Positions 52,672-60,734 of a stretch of DNA of 64,000 nucleotides are shown here, piece after piece. The first letter of the stretch is position 1, and every line of letters begins with the position of its first letter. The position numbers and the translations under genes are program-made. This DNA comes from Allomeiothermus silvanus DSM 9946. Lineage in GTDB: Bacteria; Deinococcota; Deinococci; Deinococcales; Thermaceae. Below the pieces are notes generated by a model that saw nothing but the letters and a program-made list of their open reading frames with translations, made no database searches and had not been told where the DNA came from. The DNA lies in assembly GCF_000092125.1 (NCBI RefSeq), contig NC_014212.1, positions 2,628,279-2,692,278 of the forward strand. Direction: 5' to 3'.

Positions 52672-54099
52672 ATGACCCTTCGCACCCGTGTCACCCTGCT
52701 CACCGTGGCCTTGCTGATGGCCTCGCTCACGCTCATCGGCGCGGTGGTATACGGGTTGCTGCAGGGTTTCCTCTACCGTAACCTGCGCAGCGAGATCCAG
52801 GCTTCCACCCAGCAGGTAATCCGCCTCATCGGAGAGCGGGTTCAGGTCGTGGACATTCTAAAATTAGCCCTGCCCGCCAACGTCTACTCGCAGATCGATT
52901 ACGGGTTTATCCGCACCGGCAAACTCACCCTGCCGGATCTGCTGCAAGCAGTAGAGGTGGTCAAAGGCCCATTGCTGCAGCCCAACCAGCGTTTGGTGTT
53001 ACCAAAAAGGGCTTACGAGGAGTTGCTTTCGAAGGGGGAAACTTGGACCACCTTGTCGCTGCCTCTCGAGCAAGGCGGGCGGATCAATTTGCTGGTCAAC
53101 GCGGTGTTGCTCCAAGGAAGCAGTGGCGATTTCGTCATCTCGACGGTGGGCCGCCCTACCGAATCTATAGACTTCACCCTGGACCAACTGGCCCGCATCT
53201 ATACCGCTACCGCCTTGATCGTGCTAATGCTGGGGGCCTGGCTGGCCTATCGCCTGATGAGCCGCACCCTCGAGCCCCTCGAGTGGGTGGCCAAGCGAGC
53301 TGAGCAGATGAGCGAACGTCCCGCCAAGCTGCCCGAACTCGAGGGCAACAACGAAGTGGCCGCTCTGGTACGGGCGTTGAACGGGATGCTGGCCCGGTTG
53401 GAGGAATCCTGGGAAACCCAGACCCGCTTCCTGGCCGACGCCTCGCACGAGCTGCGCACCCCGGTCACCGCGATTTTGGGCCACGTGAGCTATCTGCTGC
53501 GGCGTACCCCGCTTACCGAGCAGCAGAGAGAGAGCCTAGAGATCGTCAGGCGTGAGGGCGAGCGGATGAAGAAGCTGGTGGGGGATCTGCTCGAGCTTTC
53601 CAAGACCGGCGGGACCTGGCGGGTAGAGCTTTCCCCGGTGCATCTGCACACCCTCTTGGCCGAAATCGCTGAGGAGTACGGGCAGAGCTTCCCCCAGGGC
53701 GGAAGGATTCAGCTCGAGGTTCCTGAGGATTTGTGGGTACTAGGAGATGTAGAAAGGCTCCATCAGGTATTCGCCAATATGGTCTCTAACGCCCAGAAAG
53801 CCCAGGCTAGCGAGATTCGTCTGGTAGCTCGCGACCTACAAGAGCGGGTGGTGATCCGTGTCGAGGATAACGGAGAGGGCATTCCCCCCGAGCATCTCCC
53901 CCACCTCTTTGAGCGGTTTTACCGGGTGGATAAAGCCCGCGACCGCGAACGTGGGGGCAGCGGGCTGGGCCTCTCCATCGTGAAGGCCATCGTGGAGGCC
54001 CATGGGGGATCGGTGTGGGTGGAGAGCGAGGTAGGCCGGGGCTCGGTCTTCAGCGTCTCCCTGCGGAGGGCAGAAAAACAGTTGCCAACGTTGGTTTAA
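52672..54099 (+). CDS. Membrane histidine kinase (HAMP, HisKA, HATPase)
   Basis: The 475-residue kinase has spans near residues 8-28 and 176-196 with an extracytoplasmic sensor of about 145 residues between them. HAMP follows, then the H-box ADASHELRTPVTAILGHVS with phosphoacceptor His259, an N-box (VFANMVSNAQKAQAS) and G-boxes DNGEGIPPEH and GGSGLGLSIVKAIVEAHGG. The sensor region shows no known domain. It is cotranscribed with the response regulator. Confidence 0.95.
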   Translation: MTLRTRVTLLTVALLMASLTLIGAVVYGLLQGFLYRNLRSEIQASTQQVIRLIGERVQVVDILKLALPANVYSQIDYGFIRTGKLTLPDLLQAVEVVKGPLLQPNQRLVLPKRAYEELLSKGETWTTLSLPLEQGGRINLLVNAVLLQGSSGDFVISTVGRPTESIDFTLDQLARIYTATALIVLMLGAWLAYRLMSRTLEPLEWVAKRAEQMSERPAKLPELEGNNEVAALVRALNGMLARLEESWETQTRFLADASHELRTPVTAILGHVSYLLRRTPLTEQQRESLEIVRREGERMKKLVGDLLELSKTGGTWRVELSPVHLHTLLAEIAEEYGQSFPQGGRIQLEVPEDLWVLGDVERLHQVFANMVSNAQKAQASEIRLVARDLQERVVIRVEDNGEGIPPEHLPHLFERFYRVDKARDRERGGSGLGLSIVKAIVEAHGGSVWVESEVGRGSVFSVSLRRAEKQLPTLV

Positions 54100-54204
54100 G
54101 GCTGGCCCTAGAAAGCCGTGACCACATGAACCCCATTCCAAGCGCTGCCGGTGAGGTGCTCAGCGGATACGCCGTCGCGCGTGCTTGGGGAAAGGCTACC
54201 CCAT

Positions 54205-54263
54205 CCCACCCCTCCCTGCGGTCGGCGAAACAAACATCTCCCTACGGTCGGCGAAACAAACAG
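54205..54263 (+). repeat. Interspersed repeat and 26-base tandem duplication
   Basis: 54205-54231 matches 24 of 27 bases of the reverse complement of 33643-33669. Within it begins a tandem pair, 54212-54237 and 54238-54263, each running from CTCCCT through CGGTCGGCGAAACAAACA with one base change. It lies between the convergent histidine kinase and DUF2089 genes. Confidence 0.6.
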
Positions 54264-54270
54264 GTCGCTA

Positions 54271-54678
54271 TTATCTCCCTCGCTTGAGCGCCCGCAACCG
54301 CGCGCCCGCCTCCTCGGCGGTGATCTCGCCTCGCTCGAGCGCACTCAAGATATCCGAGCGCTCCTTAGCGAAGTCGGGCTGGGGCGGTTCGGGCTCGTCA
54401 GGCATCTCGTAGCCTAGGGCGTACAGCATATCCTTGAAGCGAGCGCGCACGGTGGGGTACGAAACCCCCAGAATGCTCTCGACTTTTTTCAGGTTACCCC
54501 CGCTCTTGATGTAAAGCCGCAGGAACTCAAGCGGTTCGGGGGGTAGTAAGGCAAACTCGTTGGCCTCGTACTCGCCTTTGATCTCGGTGCGGCAGTCGGG
54601 GTTGGAGCAGACCAGCCCGCTCACCCGCAGCCGGCTACTGCAAGCAGGACAGGAAGTGGGCATCGGATAGATTCGCAT
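54271..54678 (-). CDS. DUF2089 family protein with zinc ribbon and HTH
   Basis: The 135-residue product has a four-Cys zinc ribbon at residues 9-29 (TSCPACSSRLRVSGLVCSNP, then DC) and a helix-turn-helix-like segment, GGNLKKVESILGVSYPTVRA near residues 60-79. The tail SDILSALERGEITAEEAGARL repeats the SHOCT-like helix seen in genes at 56412-57905. DUF2089 proteins are probable DNA-binding regulators. The start shares one base with the stop of the MFS gene. It may control the SHOCT cluster nearby. Confidence 0.83.
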   Translation of the reverse strand: MRIYPMPTSCPACSSRLRVSGLVCSNPDCRTEIKGEYEANEFALLPPEPLEFLRLYIKSGGNLKKVESILGVSYPTVRARFKDMLYALGYEMPDEPEPPQPDFAKERSDILSALERGEITAEEAGARLRALKRGR

Positions 54679-55907
54679 TAGTTACCTCCTAAGACAGGGT
54701 CGGGCGAAGCGGCTGAGGTTTTGAGGGCCGAGCGCACCGGGCGTTGGAGCCAAGCCAGCGAAGCCAAGAGCATCAAAGCGCCCATCACGCCAAATATGCT
54801 GCGCACATCCATCACCGCCAGGAGGCCCGAGGTAGCCGCCAGACCGAGCGGCTGCACCCCCATGTTGAGCCCCTGCAACACCCCAAACACCCGTCCCATC
54901 ATCTCCTTGGGGATGGTCTGCTGGGCCAAGGTCATAGCTTGCACGTTCATAAAAGAAGCCGCTACACCGAACCCGGCTAGCAACGTAAGCGCTACCACCA
55001 TGTGGGGGGCCACTGCCAATAGGCCCACCCCCGCGGCTAGCCCCCAGGTGCCCAGCAAAAAGGTGAGAAAGGGGTTTTTCACCCGGATGAAGTTCATCAC
55101 CACCAGCCCAACGAGCTGCCCCACCATCAAAGCCGCGGTCAGCAGGCCATAATCGGTGGCCCCGCCCCCTAGCTCCTTGGCATAAGGGGCGGCCAGCGCC
55201 CCGAAGGGAGCCAGGATCAGGTTGATCAGCATGGCGATAACGACAATCCAAAACACCACCGGGGTTCCCAGGATAAAGCGCACCCCCTCGCGCATGGCCC
55301 CCACTGGCTGCTGGTGCGCGATGGACGAGAACACCCGGGGCTCCCGGATGGGGATGAGCAGCAGCGCTGCCAACACGACCAGGCCCAGCCCGACCCACAA
55401 GGCCCCGGCCACCCCGATGAACCCGGTGGCAGCCCCGGCCAAGGCGAACGAAGCGGCCATGCCTAACGTGGTGGCCAGGCTCATCACCGCGTTACCCTGC
55501 TGGTACTGATTGGGCTCGAGCAGCAGGGGTTGCAAGGCCCCCAACGCCGGGCTCCGCAGGTTTCCGAAGAGCGAGGCCAACCCCACCAGCACATAAACCC
55601 CCCACAGGTTCAGGTTGCCGCTAGCGATCCCCCAGATCATCGCGAGTTGTACTAAGGCATCCGCGGCATAGGTGAGCTGGATCAGGCGTTTCTTGTGGCC
55701 CTGGTCAGCCCAGACCCCACCCAGGGGAGCCGCGATCAACGCCCCGATGGCCCCGATCAGGGCTACGGTGGCGACGAGGGAAGCCTGGCCGGTCTTCTCC
55801 AGCACCCACCACATCAGCGGCACTTCGGCAAACCCCAGGCTGAGGTTGCCCGCTACCCTCGAGGTAAGAAGCCAGCGGAAATCTATGTTCTTCAACGGAT
55901 GGTTCAT
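54678..55907 (-). CDS. Major facilitator superfamily exporter
   Basis: The 409-residue protein has twelve predicted spans and the MFS motif A variant GGVWADQGHKKRLIQLTYAA after the second span. The opening RWLLTSRVAGNLSLGFAEVP fits the MFS_3/enterobactin-exporter type (macrolide or drug efflux). Substrate unknown. It is cotranslated with the DUF2089 regulator, which suggests regulation in response to its substrate. Confidence 0.88.
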   Translation of the reverse strand: MNHPLKNIDFRWLLTSRVAGNLSLGFAEVPLMWWVLEKTGQASLVATVALIGAIGALIAAPLGGVWADQGHKKRLIQLTYAADALVQLAMIWGIASGNLNLWGVYVLVGLASLFGNLRSPALGALQPLLLEPNQYQQGNAVMSLATTLGMAASFALAGAATGFIGVAGALWVGLGLVVLAALLLIPIREPRVFSSIAHQQPVGAMREGVRFILGTPVVFWIVVIAMLINLILAPFGALAAPYAKELGGGATDYGLLTAALMVGQLVGLVVMNFIRVKNPFLTFLLGTWGLAAGVGLLAVAPHMVVALTLLAGFGVAASFMNVQAMTLAQQTIPKEMMGRVFGVLQGLNMGVQPLGLAATSGLLAVMDVRSIFGVMGALMLLASLAWLQRPVRSALKTSAASPDPVLGGN

Positions 55908-55970
55908 GAGAATGGTCCTAACTGGGTCGTTGCCCGGAGGCCACCCCTCGAGCTACCCCGACGCCACACT

Positions 55971-56342
55971 TCACCAAAGCCCGATCTTGACCGAGACCCC
56001 GCCCTTGGCCTCGATCTCGACTATGCCGAAGCTCTCGTAACCCCGCAATGCCGTGATGCTCTTAGCGAGCCCACGGGCAGCTTGTCGGGTTTGCTCCCCC
56101 CAGCTAACGCTACCCAAGGGTGCCACGACCTCTGAGCGGCTTTGGGCGAACAGCTTCCGCCCGTCTAAGACCCAGACGCTAGTCCACAGGGCGAGCTCGA
56201 GCAGGCTGAGGGGAACCACCAACATTAGCGGGATTTTTAGCTCTCGCGCCCGTATGCTCAGGTACATGAAGCGCGGACGCAGCAGCGGAAGCTTGCGGAA
56301 AAAGCCCCCGGAGCTACTTGGCTTGAATAGGGTTGCCATCAT
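55971..56342 (-). CDS. Small membrane hypothetical protein
   Basis: The 123-residue protein has a basic N-terminus (KPSSSGGFFRKLPLLRPRF), one span at about residues 38-60 (PLMLVVPLSLLELALWTSVW) and a soluble C-terminal half ending IVEIEAKGGVSVKIGLW. A ribosome binding site (AGGGGG) stands before the ATG. It is 69 bases downstream of the SHOCT-domain gene and may end that operon. I know no family. Confidence 0.55.
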   Translation of the reverse strand: MMATLFKPSSSGGFFRKLPLLRPRFMYLSIRARELKIPLMLVVPLSLLELALWTSVWVLDGRKLFAQSRSEVVAPLGSVSWGEQTRQAARGLAKSITALRGYESFGIVEIEAKGGVSVKIGLW

Positions 56343-56411
56343 GTTTACCCCCTAGAGGGTGGGAGGGCGTAGGAGGCAAGTAAAAGCCTGCCCCTACCCC
56401 TCACCAACCGC

Positions 56412-56825
56412 TCAAACCACCTCCACGATCACCTTGAACGGCTCGCCGTCGTCGCTGCCCTCGATCTCGACCAAGCGGCCTTCAGGCAAGTCGCCCTTGA
56501 GCGAATCGAGCAGGCTGGAGAGGTCAATTCCCCGATCCTCCAGGTTTTCCCTGGCCTGCTCCGGCACGAAGTTGAGCGCGAACTTGGCCAGCGCCACCGG
56601 CACGTTTACCCGCACTTTGGCCTCCGCAGCATCCACCTGGATGCGCAACAGCCGGGCCGTGCCCGGCTGGACCCCGGGAGCCCCCGGCGGGGTAGGGGCG
56701 GTGAAAGCAAACCCCCTCCCCGCAGGGCCTTCACCCGGCTCGAGGGCTTCCAGCAGCTTGAGGGCCTGCTCGATGGAGATTTTGCCCTCCTTCACCATGT
56801 CCATGATCTTCTTTTTGTCTTCCAT
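56412..56825 (-). CDS. SHOCT-like domain protein 1
   Basis: The 137-residue protein begins with a helical pair, KKKIMDMVKEGKISIEQALK, that matches the starts of the two genes upstream (57566 and 57905). A proline-rich linker leads to a second domain (ARLLRIQVDAAEAKVRVNVP) similar to the C-terminal part of YvlB/LiaX-like proteins. These genes in Firmicutes respond to envelope stress. It lies 15 bases after the DUF4097-like gene. Confidence 0.7.
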   Translation of the reverse strand: MEDKKKIMDMVKEGKISIEQALKLLEALEPGEGPAGRGFAFTAPTPPGAPGVQPGTARLLRIQVDAAEAKVRVNVPVALAKFALNFVPEQARENLEDRGIDLSSLLDSLKGDLPEGRLVEIEGSDDGEPFKVIVEVV

Positions 56826-56840
56826 ACTCAGGCCCCTTGT

Positions 56841-57566
56841 CTACCCTTCGATCTCGAGGTTGCCCATCCGCACATACGCCTCCAGATTTCCTAGGCCTCC
56901 GCCGACCTGGTTGCCGGGGGTCTCGAGGTTCCCTAACCCCACCTCGGCCTTGAGCTTCAGGCTCGAACCCGGCAAGAGCCGTACCTGGGCATTGCCCATC
57001 TCGATGCGCAGGCGATGGTTCCCCTCGCGCAGCAAGGCGCTCCCCTCGATGTTCCCGGCCTTCACATCCAGGTCGAGCCCACCGACCTCGCGCAGTTCAA
57101 TATCCCCGGCCAACAAGCGGCCCCGGAAAAAAGCCACCCCCTGGATTTCAATATCCCCGGCTTTGCCGTCCAGCTCGAGGCCCCAGCCCGAGGGAAGGCG
57201 AACGTCCAATTCGCCCGCCCTGAGGTTTTTGAGCAGCCCCCCCAAAAAGTTCCCCTGCCCCGGCTGCGGCTCGATCACGAAGTCCTGGCCGACCTGCCGC
57301 ACCTCGGCTTTACCCCGCACTTGGGGCTCTTGCAGGCTGGGGTCTACGCGGACCTCGAGTTCGCCCGCCAGCATGTTCACCTTGACCCAACGCAATCCTG
57401 TGGGGTCAAAAGCCTGTCCCCTGGGTTGGTCGTACTGCATTTGCTGGTTCTGCAGCTCGCTCTCGACCTGATCCGCGGCCTCCAGGGCTTCGAGAAGCAG
57501 CTGCGCTTCTTCGTCGGTAATCTTCCCTTCGCGCCGCAAAGCTTCGATTCGTTCCCGTTCGTTCAT
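56841..57566 (-). CDS. SHOCT-like plus DUF4097-type beta-helix protein
   Basis: The 241-residue product has the N-terminal helical unit ERERIEALRREGKITDEEAQ and then a series of short beta segments (VKVNMLAGELEVRVD, RAGELDVRLPSGWGLELDGK, AGNIEGSALLREGNHRL, MGNLEIEG) that form the repeating ladder of DUF4097/DUF2807-like adhesin folds. The repeats carry a G-x-L/I-E/D pattern about every 20 residues. No signal peptide is visible. Its ATG overlaps the stop of the small gene upstream. Confidence 0.75.
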   Translation of the reverse strand: MNERERIEALRREGKITDEEAQLLLEALEAADQVESELQNQQMQYDQPRGQAFDPTGLRWVKVNMLAGELEVRVDPSLQEPQVRGKAEVRQVGQDFVIEPQPGQGNFLGGLLKNLRAGELDVRLPSGWGLELDGKAGDIEIQGVAFFRGRLLAGDIELREVGGLDLDVKAGNIEGSALLREGNHRLRIEMGNAQVRLLPGSSLKLKAEVGLGNLETPGNQVGGGLGNLEAYVRMGNLEIEG

Positions 57567-57736
57567 GGTGATCCTCCTAAGCGCAGGGTCAAATCGCCCC
57601 TTCCCATTTGAATGCTCAGCATGGCCACGCCCCGCCCGACCAGGCCCTTGACGAGCCGCTCCCGCTGGCTGAAGTTGCCATGTGGATCGAGTTCGCCGTT
57701 GCCCAAAACCCCGGCGATCTGCACCGAGCTACCCAT
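57563..57736 (-). CDS. Small gene overlapping the SHOCT operon (57 residues)
   Basis: The frame begins at ATG 57736, overlaps the upstream 58-residue gene by eight bases (ATGGGTAG) and shares its TGA with the ATG of the next gene. Its product, with GSSVQIAGVLGNGELDPHGN and QMGRGDLTLRLGGSP, looks like two or three rungs of the same beta ladder as the 241-residue protein. Either it is a separate coupled gene or the second half of a frameshifted SHOCT-ladder gene with 57729-57905. Confidence 0.5.
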   Translation of the reverse strand: MGSSVQIAGVLGNGELDPHGNFSQRERLVKGLVGRGVAMLSIQMGRGDLTLRLGGSP

Positions 57737-57905
57737 TGACCCGAGGGAGTTCCCCTGGGACGGCAGCAACCGGTTTGATTTCCTTTTGAAGAGCCGGGGC
57801 CTCCTCGGCCTCGAGGTCGCCCAGCGCCTCGAGCAAGGCGTCGGCTTCTTCCTGGGTGATCCGGCCTCCCTCTAAAAGTGCCTGGATGCGGCTGCGCTCA
57901 TCCAT
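57729..57905 (-). CDS. Minimal SHOCT-like protein (58 residues)
   Basis: Its product starts DERSRIQALLEGGRITQEEA, the same helical unit that begins the genes at 57566 and 56825, then an acidic stretch, and stops at a TAG. It overlaps the upstream gene by eight bases. A minus-one or plus-one shift near the stop would join it to the 57-residue frame and restore the domain order of the 241-residue paralogue, so a sequencing error, a decayed gene or programmed shifting are all open. Confidence 0.55.
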   Translation of the reverse strand: MDERSRIQALLEGGRITQEEADALLEALGDLEAEEAPALQKEIKPVAAVPGELPRVNG

Positions 57906-58170
57906 AGGAAGCCTTCCCCTCCCAGGAAGGATCGCTCTCGAGCTTCTCAGCCCATTCCTTGAGCCACCGAGCGATCCGCCGCCGCAGGCTCAGGCGGAGC
58001 AGGTGCTGATTTTGCTCGGCCACCCGGCTAACACCGCGAGATGCCTCCCGGCTAAGGCCGCGAAAATACGCCTCCCGGCTGACGCCGCGAAAATACGTCT
58101 CAGCGAGCAGGGTGTCGATGTGGTCCCGGGAAAGCCGCTCGAGCGCCTGCCAGTTATTTACAACGTCCAT
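57898..58170 (-). CDS. First gene of the SHOCT operon, with a nine-residue repeat
   Basis: The start at ATG 58170 follows AAGGAGG with the right spacing. The 90-residue product contains a tandem repeat of about nine residues around YFRGVSREAYFRGLSREA, encoded by direct 27-base repeats at 58043-58069 and 58070-58096, and a basic amphipathic segment RLSLRRRIARWLKEWAEKLE. No family is recognised. It overlaps the following gene by eight bases. Confidence 0.6.
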   Translation of the reverse strand: MDVVNNWQALERLSRDHIDTLLAETYFRGVSREAYFRGLSREASRGVSRVAEQNQHLLRLSLRRRIARWLKEWAEKLESDPSWEGKASYG

Positions 58171-58192
58171 CCTTGCCACCTCCTTATCAGGG

Positions 58193-58222
58193 AGTGTAAG
58201 GCTGAACTTTATATTTTGTCAA
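58193..58222 (-). promoter_or_regulatory. Promoter of the SHOCT operon
   Basis: On the minus strand TTGACA (58217-58222) and TACACT (58193-58198) are separated by 18 bases, within an unusually A/T-rich stretch (58200-58260). It is the best consensus promoter in the window after the sulfur cluster. Confidence 0.65.
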
Positions 58223-58332
58223 GTTTATCTTTCTATTTGTTAACTACAGTTTGCCAAATGGTTGAAACTATGTTCTAGACGCGGGGAAGGAATAGTCAGG
58301 GGGCGAAAGAAGGATCTGAGCCCGCACCCCAA

Positions 58333-58355
58333 CCCCTCTCCCAAAGGGAGAGGGG
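58333..58355. repeat. Perfect G/C hairpin, dispersed-repeat type
   Basis: CCCCTCTCCC (58333-58342), AAA, GGGAGAGGGG (58346-58355) is a perfect 10-base stem with a three-base loop. It lies between the pepF end and the SHOCT promoter. Similar hairpins are widely dispersed in bacterial genomes. Without a T-run, terminator function is doubtful. Confidence 0.6.
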
Positions 58356-58421
58356 ATCGATCCACGAGTACAAGCCACGGGCCTTCGTAAAGCATCCAGC
58401 ATTCGACGTGCGACAAAGCCT

Positions 58422-60176
58422 TTACCCCACCAGCTTCTCGAAGCGCGCAATCCGCTCAGCCAATACCTCGAGCCCCCCCGCCCAGAAGCCCGGATCCTCC
58501 AGGTTGAAGCCGAAGCGATCGGCCAACTCTTGTGCCGGGTAGGTCCCCACCGAGGCCAGCATGTCATCGTACTGAGCCACGAAATCAGCCCCCTCGCGTT
58601 GGTACTTTTTGAAAAGGGCCAGCCCGAAAAGAAGGCCGAACGTATAGGGGTAGTTGTAGAAGTCGATACCGTAGTAGTGCCCCTTCACCGCCCACATGTA
58701 GGGGTGGTAGGAAGCCAAGGCGTCGCCGTAGGTAGCCTGCTGGGCTGCGAGCATGAGTTCTTTGAACTCGCTGGGGGAAAGCTCACGCTCTTTGCGCTTT
58801 TCGAACACCGACCGCTCGAACAAGAACCTCGAGTGGATGTCCACCACTAGCTGGGCCGCGTCTTGCAGGTTGCCCTCCAGTATGGTGACCTGCTCGGCTT
58901 CGGGTACAGCGCGCAGCGCCGCTTCGGTGACGATGGTCTCGTTCATGATGCTGGCAGTCTCGGCTAAGGTCATGGGCTCCCGGCGCAGAAGAGCCGGTTT
59001 AGTAGCCAGGCAGAGGTTGTGGTAGGCGTGGCCGAGTTCATGGGCCATGGTGGAAACCCCGCTGAAGCTCTCTTCATAGTTGGTGAGGATACGGCTTTGC
59101 CCCTTGCCGATGGGCATACAGTAAGCCCCTCCGACTTTGCCCTTGCGGGGTTTCGCATCGATCCATCGCTCGGCGTAAGCCCGCTCTGCCAGATCGGCAT
59201 CAGCCCGGGAAAAAGCGGATAGATGCTCCACGATGAACCTCCGTCCCTCCTCCCAACCCCAGCGCCTACCCCCCGCAAAGCCGATGGGGGCAAAAAGATC
59301 CCACCACTCGAGCCGCTCTTGCGAAAGCGCTTTGGCTTTGGCCCGGAAGTACCGCCGCCAGGTCGGTAAGCTCTCCGTAATAGCGGCTTGCATGGCCGAG
59401 AGGACCTGACGGGTGATGCGGTTTTGCTGCAAGGTGGGCTCGAGGTCGTCGGCCCAGCCGCGCTTGCGGTTGAGGGTACTGCGTTCACCCTTCCAACCGT
59501 TAAGGGCCGCCGCCAAGGCCACCTCGTTAGCCTCCCAGGCCGCAAGCTCCGCGGTGTAGGCAGCTTTGCGCACTGCGCGGTCGGGGTTCATGGCCAAGAG
59601 CCGTACCGAGGACATGGGCAGTTCTTCCCCGTTTACCGAAGCGGTGATGAGGCTGGTCAGGTTGCCGTGCAGCTTGGCCCAGGCCGCCCCGCCCGAAAGC
59701 GAAAGCTCGGCAGCCAGGATCTCCTCTGCTTCGCTCATCATGTGCTGGGCTTCTACCTTGGCCTCTTCGATGAGGATTTTGTACTCTCCGGCTTCGACCA
59801 TCTCCGGCTCGAGCGCCGCCAGCCAGACCGTCAAGCGGGGGCGCAGCCGCTCCAGTTGCAGCAGCAGACCTTCGTATTCAGAAAGCTTAACCTGGGCCGC
59901 CTCGAGGGTGGCGTTGGTGGAGGTAAGGGCATACAGGTAGGCTCCGATGGGAGTCTGGGCTTCGTAAATGCCGTTCAGCGCAGCGATGATCTCCTGAAAA
60001 GCGGTCTCGTCGCTGGAACGGGCGGGTCGTTGGCCCACCTCGTGGCGGTGCATTAGGGTCTCGAGCGCGCGAATGCCATGCTGTAAATCGTCCCAAGCTG
60101 CTTGAAAATCGGGAGTATCCAACCCTGAAAACAACGGGGACAAATCCCACTCGGGAAGTTCGGCTAGACGATCCAT
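58422..60176 (-). CDS. pepF: Oligoendopeptidase F-type M3 peptidase
   Basis: I set the start at ATG 60176 (MDRLAELPEWDLSPLFSGLD), six bases after TATACT, so it is leaderless; the longer frame reaches into the divergent gene. The 584-residue metallopeptidase has HELGHAYH near residue 378 (zinc His residues) with the downstream Glu in ETASIMNETIVTEAAL. It cleaves cytosolic oligopeptides. It is cytosolic, with no signal peptide. Confidence 0.93.
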   Translation of the reverse strand: MDRLAELPEWDLSPLFSGLDTPDFQAAWDDLQHGIRALETLMHRHEVGQRPARSSDETAFQEIIAALNGIYEAQTPIGAYLYALTSTNATLEAAQVKLSEYEGLLLQLERLRPRLTVWLAALEPEMVEAGEYKILIEEAKVEAQHMMSEAEEILAAELSLSGGAAWAKLHGNLTSLITASVNGEELPMSSVRLLAMNPDRAVRKAAYTAELAAWEANEVALAAALNGWKGERSTLNRKRGWADDLEPTLQQNRITRQVLSAMQAAITESLPTWRRYFRAKAKALSQERLEWWDLFAPIGFAGGRRWGWEEGRRFIVEHLSAFSRADADLAERAYAERWIDAKPRKGKVGGAYCMPIGKGQSRILTNYEESFSGVSTMAHELGHAYHNLCLATKPALLRREPMTLAETASIMNETIVTEAALRAVPEAEQVTILEGNLQDAAQLVVDIHSRFLFERSVFEKRKERELSPSEFKELMLAAQQATYGDALASYHPYMWAVKGHYYGIDFYNYPYTFGLLFGLALFKKYQREGADFVAQYDDMLASVGTYPAQELADRFGFNLEDPGFWAGGLEVLAERIARFEKLVG

Positions 60177-60182
60177 GGCTAG

Positions 60183-60219
60183 AGTATAGCCGCAAGCGCA
60201 CTTTCGATCGGGGTATCTT
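60183..60219. promoter_or_regulatory. Divergent leaderless promoters of pepF and the thioesterase gene
   Basis: TATACT on the minus strand (60183-60188) stands six bases before the pepF ATG, and TATCTT on the plus strand (60214-60219) stands six bases before the thioesterase GTG at 60226. The two start codons are only 49 bases apart, so the -35 regions overlap and the genes may compete for polymerase. Confidence 0.5.
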
Positions 60220-60225
60220 GTAAGG

Positions 60226-60639
60226 GTGGTCTTTCCGGTAAGCATCCCCATCTGGGTCCGCTACAGCGACCTCGATACCTTTGCGCACGTCAACAACGCG
60301 GTTTATCTGAGCTATCTGGAAGAGGCCCGGGCTGCCTACTATCGCGCTTTACAAAGCCTCGAGCCGGGTCTTCCCGAGTTCAAAACCTTGGTGGCCCGCT
60401 CGGAAGTCGACTATCTAAGGCCGATCCTGCTTGGCCAGCGAGTCGAGGCGCACATCCGGGTGACAGCAGTAGGCAACAAGAGCTTCCGCACCGCCTACGC
60501 CATCCATGCCGACGGAGCGCTCGCAGCCAAAGCCCAAACCGTGCAAGTATGGATGCACAAGGAGGAATCCGCGCAGGTCCCCGAGGTAGTGCGGCGGGCT
60601 ATCCGTAAGCTCGAGGTAGACCCGGTAGAGGGGTTGTAA
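60226..60639 (+). CDS. Acyl-CoA thioesterase (4HBT hotdog family)
   Basis: The 137-residue product has the 4HBT motif VRYSDLDTFAHVNNAVYLSY near residues 9-28, with the catalytic Asp in YSDLD and the FAHVNNA loop. These enzymes hydrolyse acyl-CoAs such as 4-hydroxybenzoyl-CoA or short acyl-CoAs. Starts at a GTG. Its stop codon adjoins copy B of the hairpin repeat. Confidence 0.92.
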   Translation: MVFPVSIPIWVRYSDLDTFAHVNNAVYLSYLEEARAAYYRALQSLEPGLPEFKTLVARSEVDYLRPILLGQRVEAHIRVTAVGNKSFRTAYAIHADGALAAKAQTVQVWMHKEESAQVPEVVRRAIRKLEVDPVEGL

Positions 60640-60643
60640 TACC

Positions 60644-60700
60644 GGATTCAAAAAGATAGTTATCAAAACCAACAACCCCAGAGGCTATCTTTTTGAATCC
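60644..60700 (+). repeat. 57-base hairpin repeat family 2, copy B
   Basis: GGATTCAAAAAGATAG (60644-60659) and CTATCTTTTTGAATCC (60685-60700) pair perfectly over 16 bases. Read on the plus strand it begins with TAA-TACCGG at the thioesterase stop, as copy A does at the hisB stop (TGA-TACCGG). The stem base at position 14 is T-A here and C-G in copy A, a compensatory change. Both copies share the loop core ACCCCAGAGG and outer flank AGAGCAC. Confidence 0.8.
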
Positions 60701-60734
60701 CAGAGCACACCCCTTGGCGTACTGCGCTTTACCT

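Noticed and set aside
54015-54287. Plus-strand frame across the tandem repeat after the histidine kinase
   Set aside because: It arises from repeat DNA and the end of the kinase gene in another frame.
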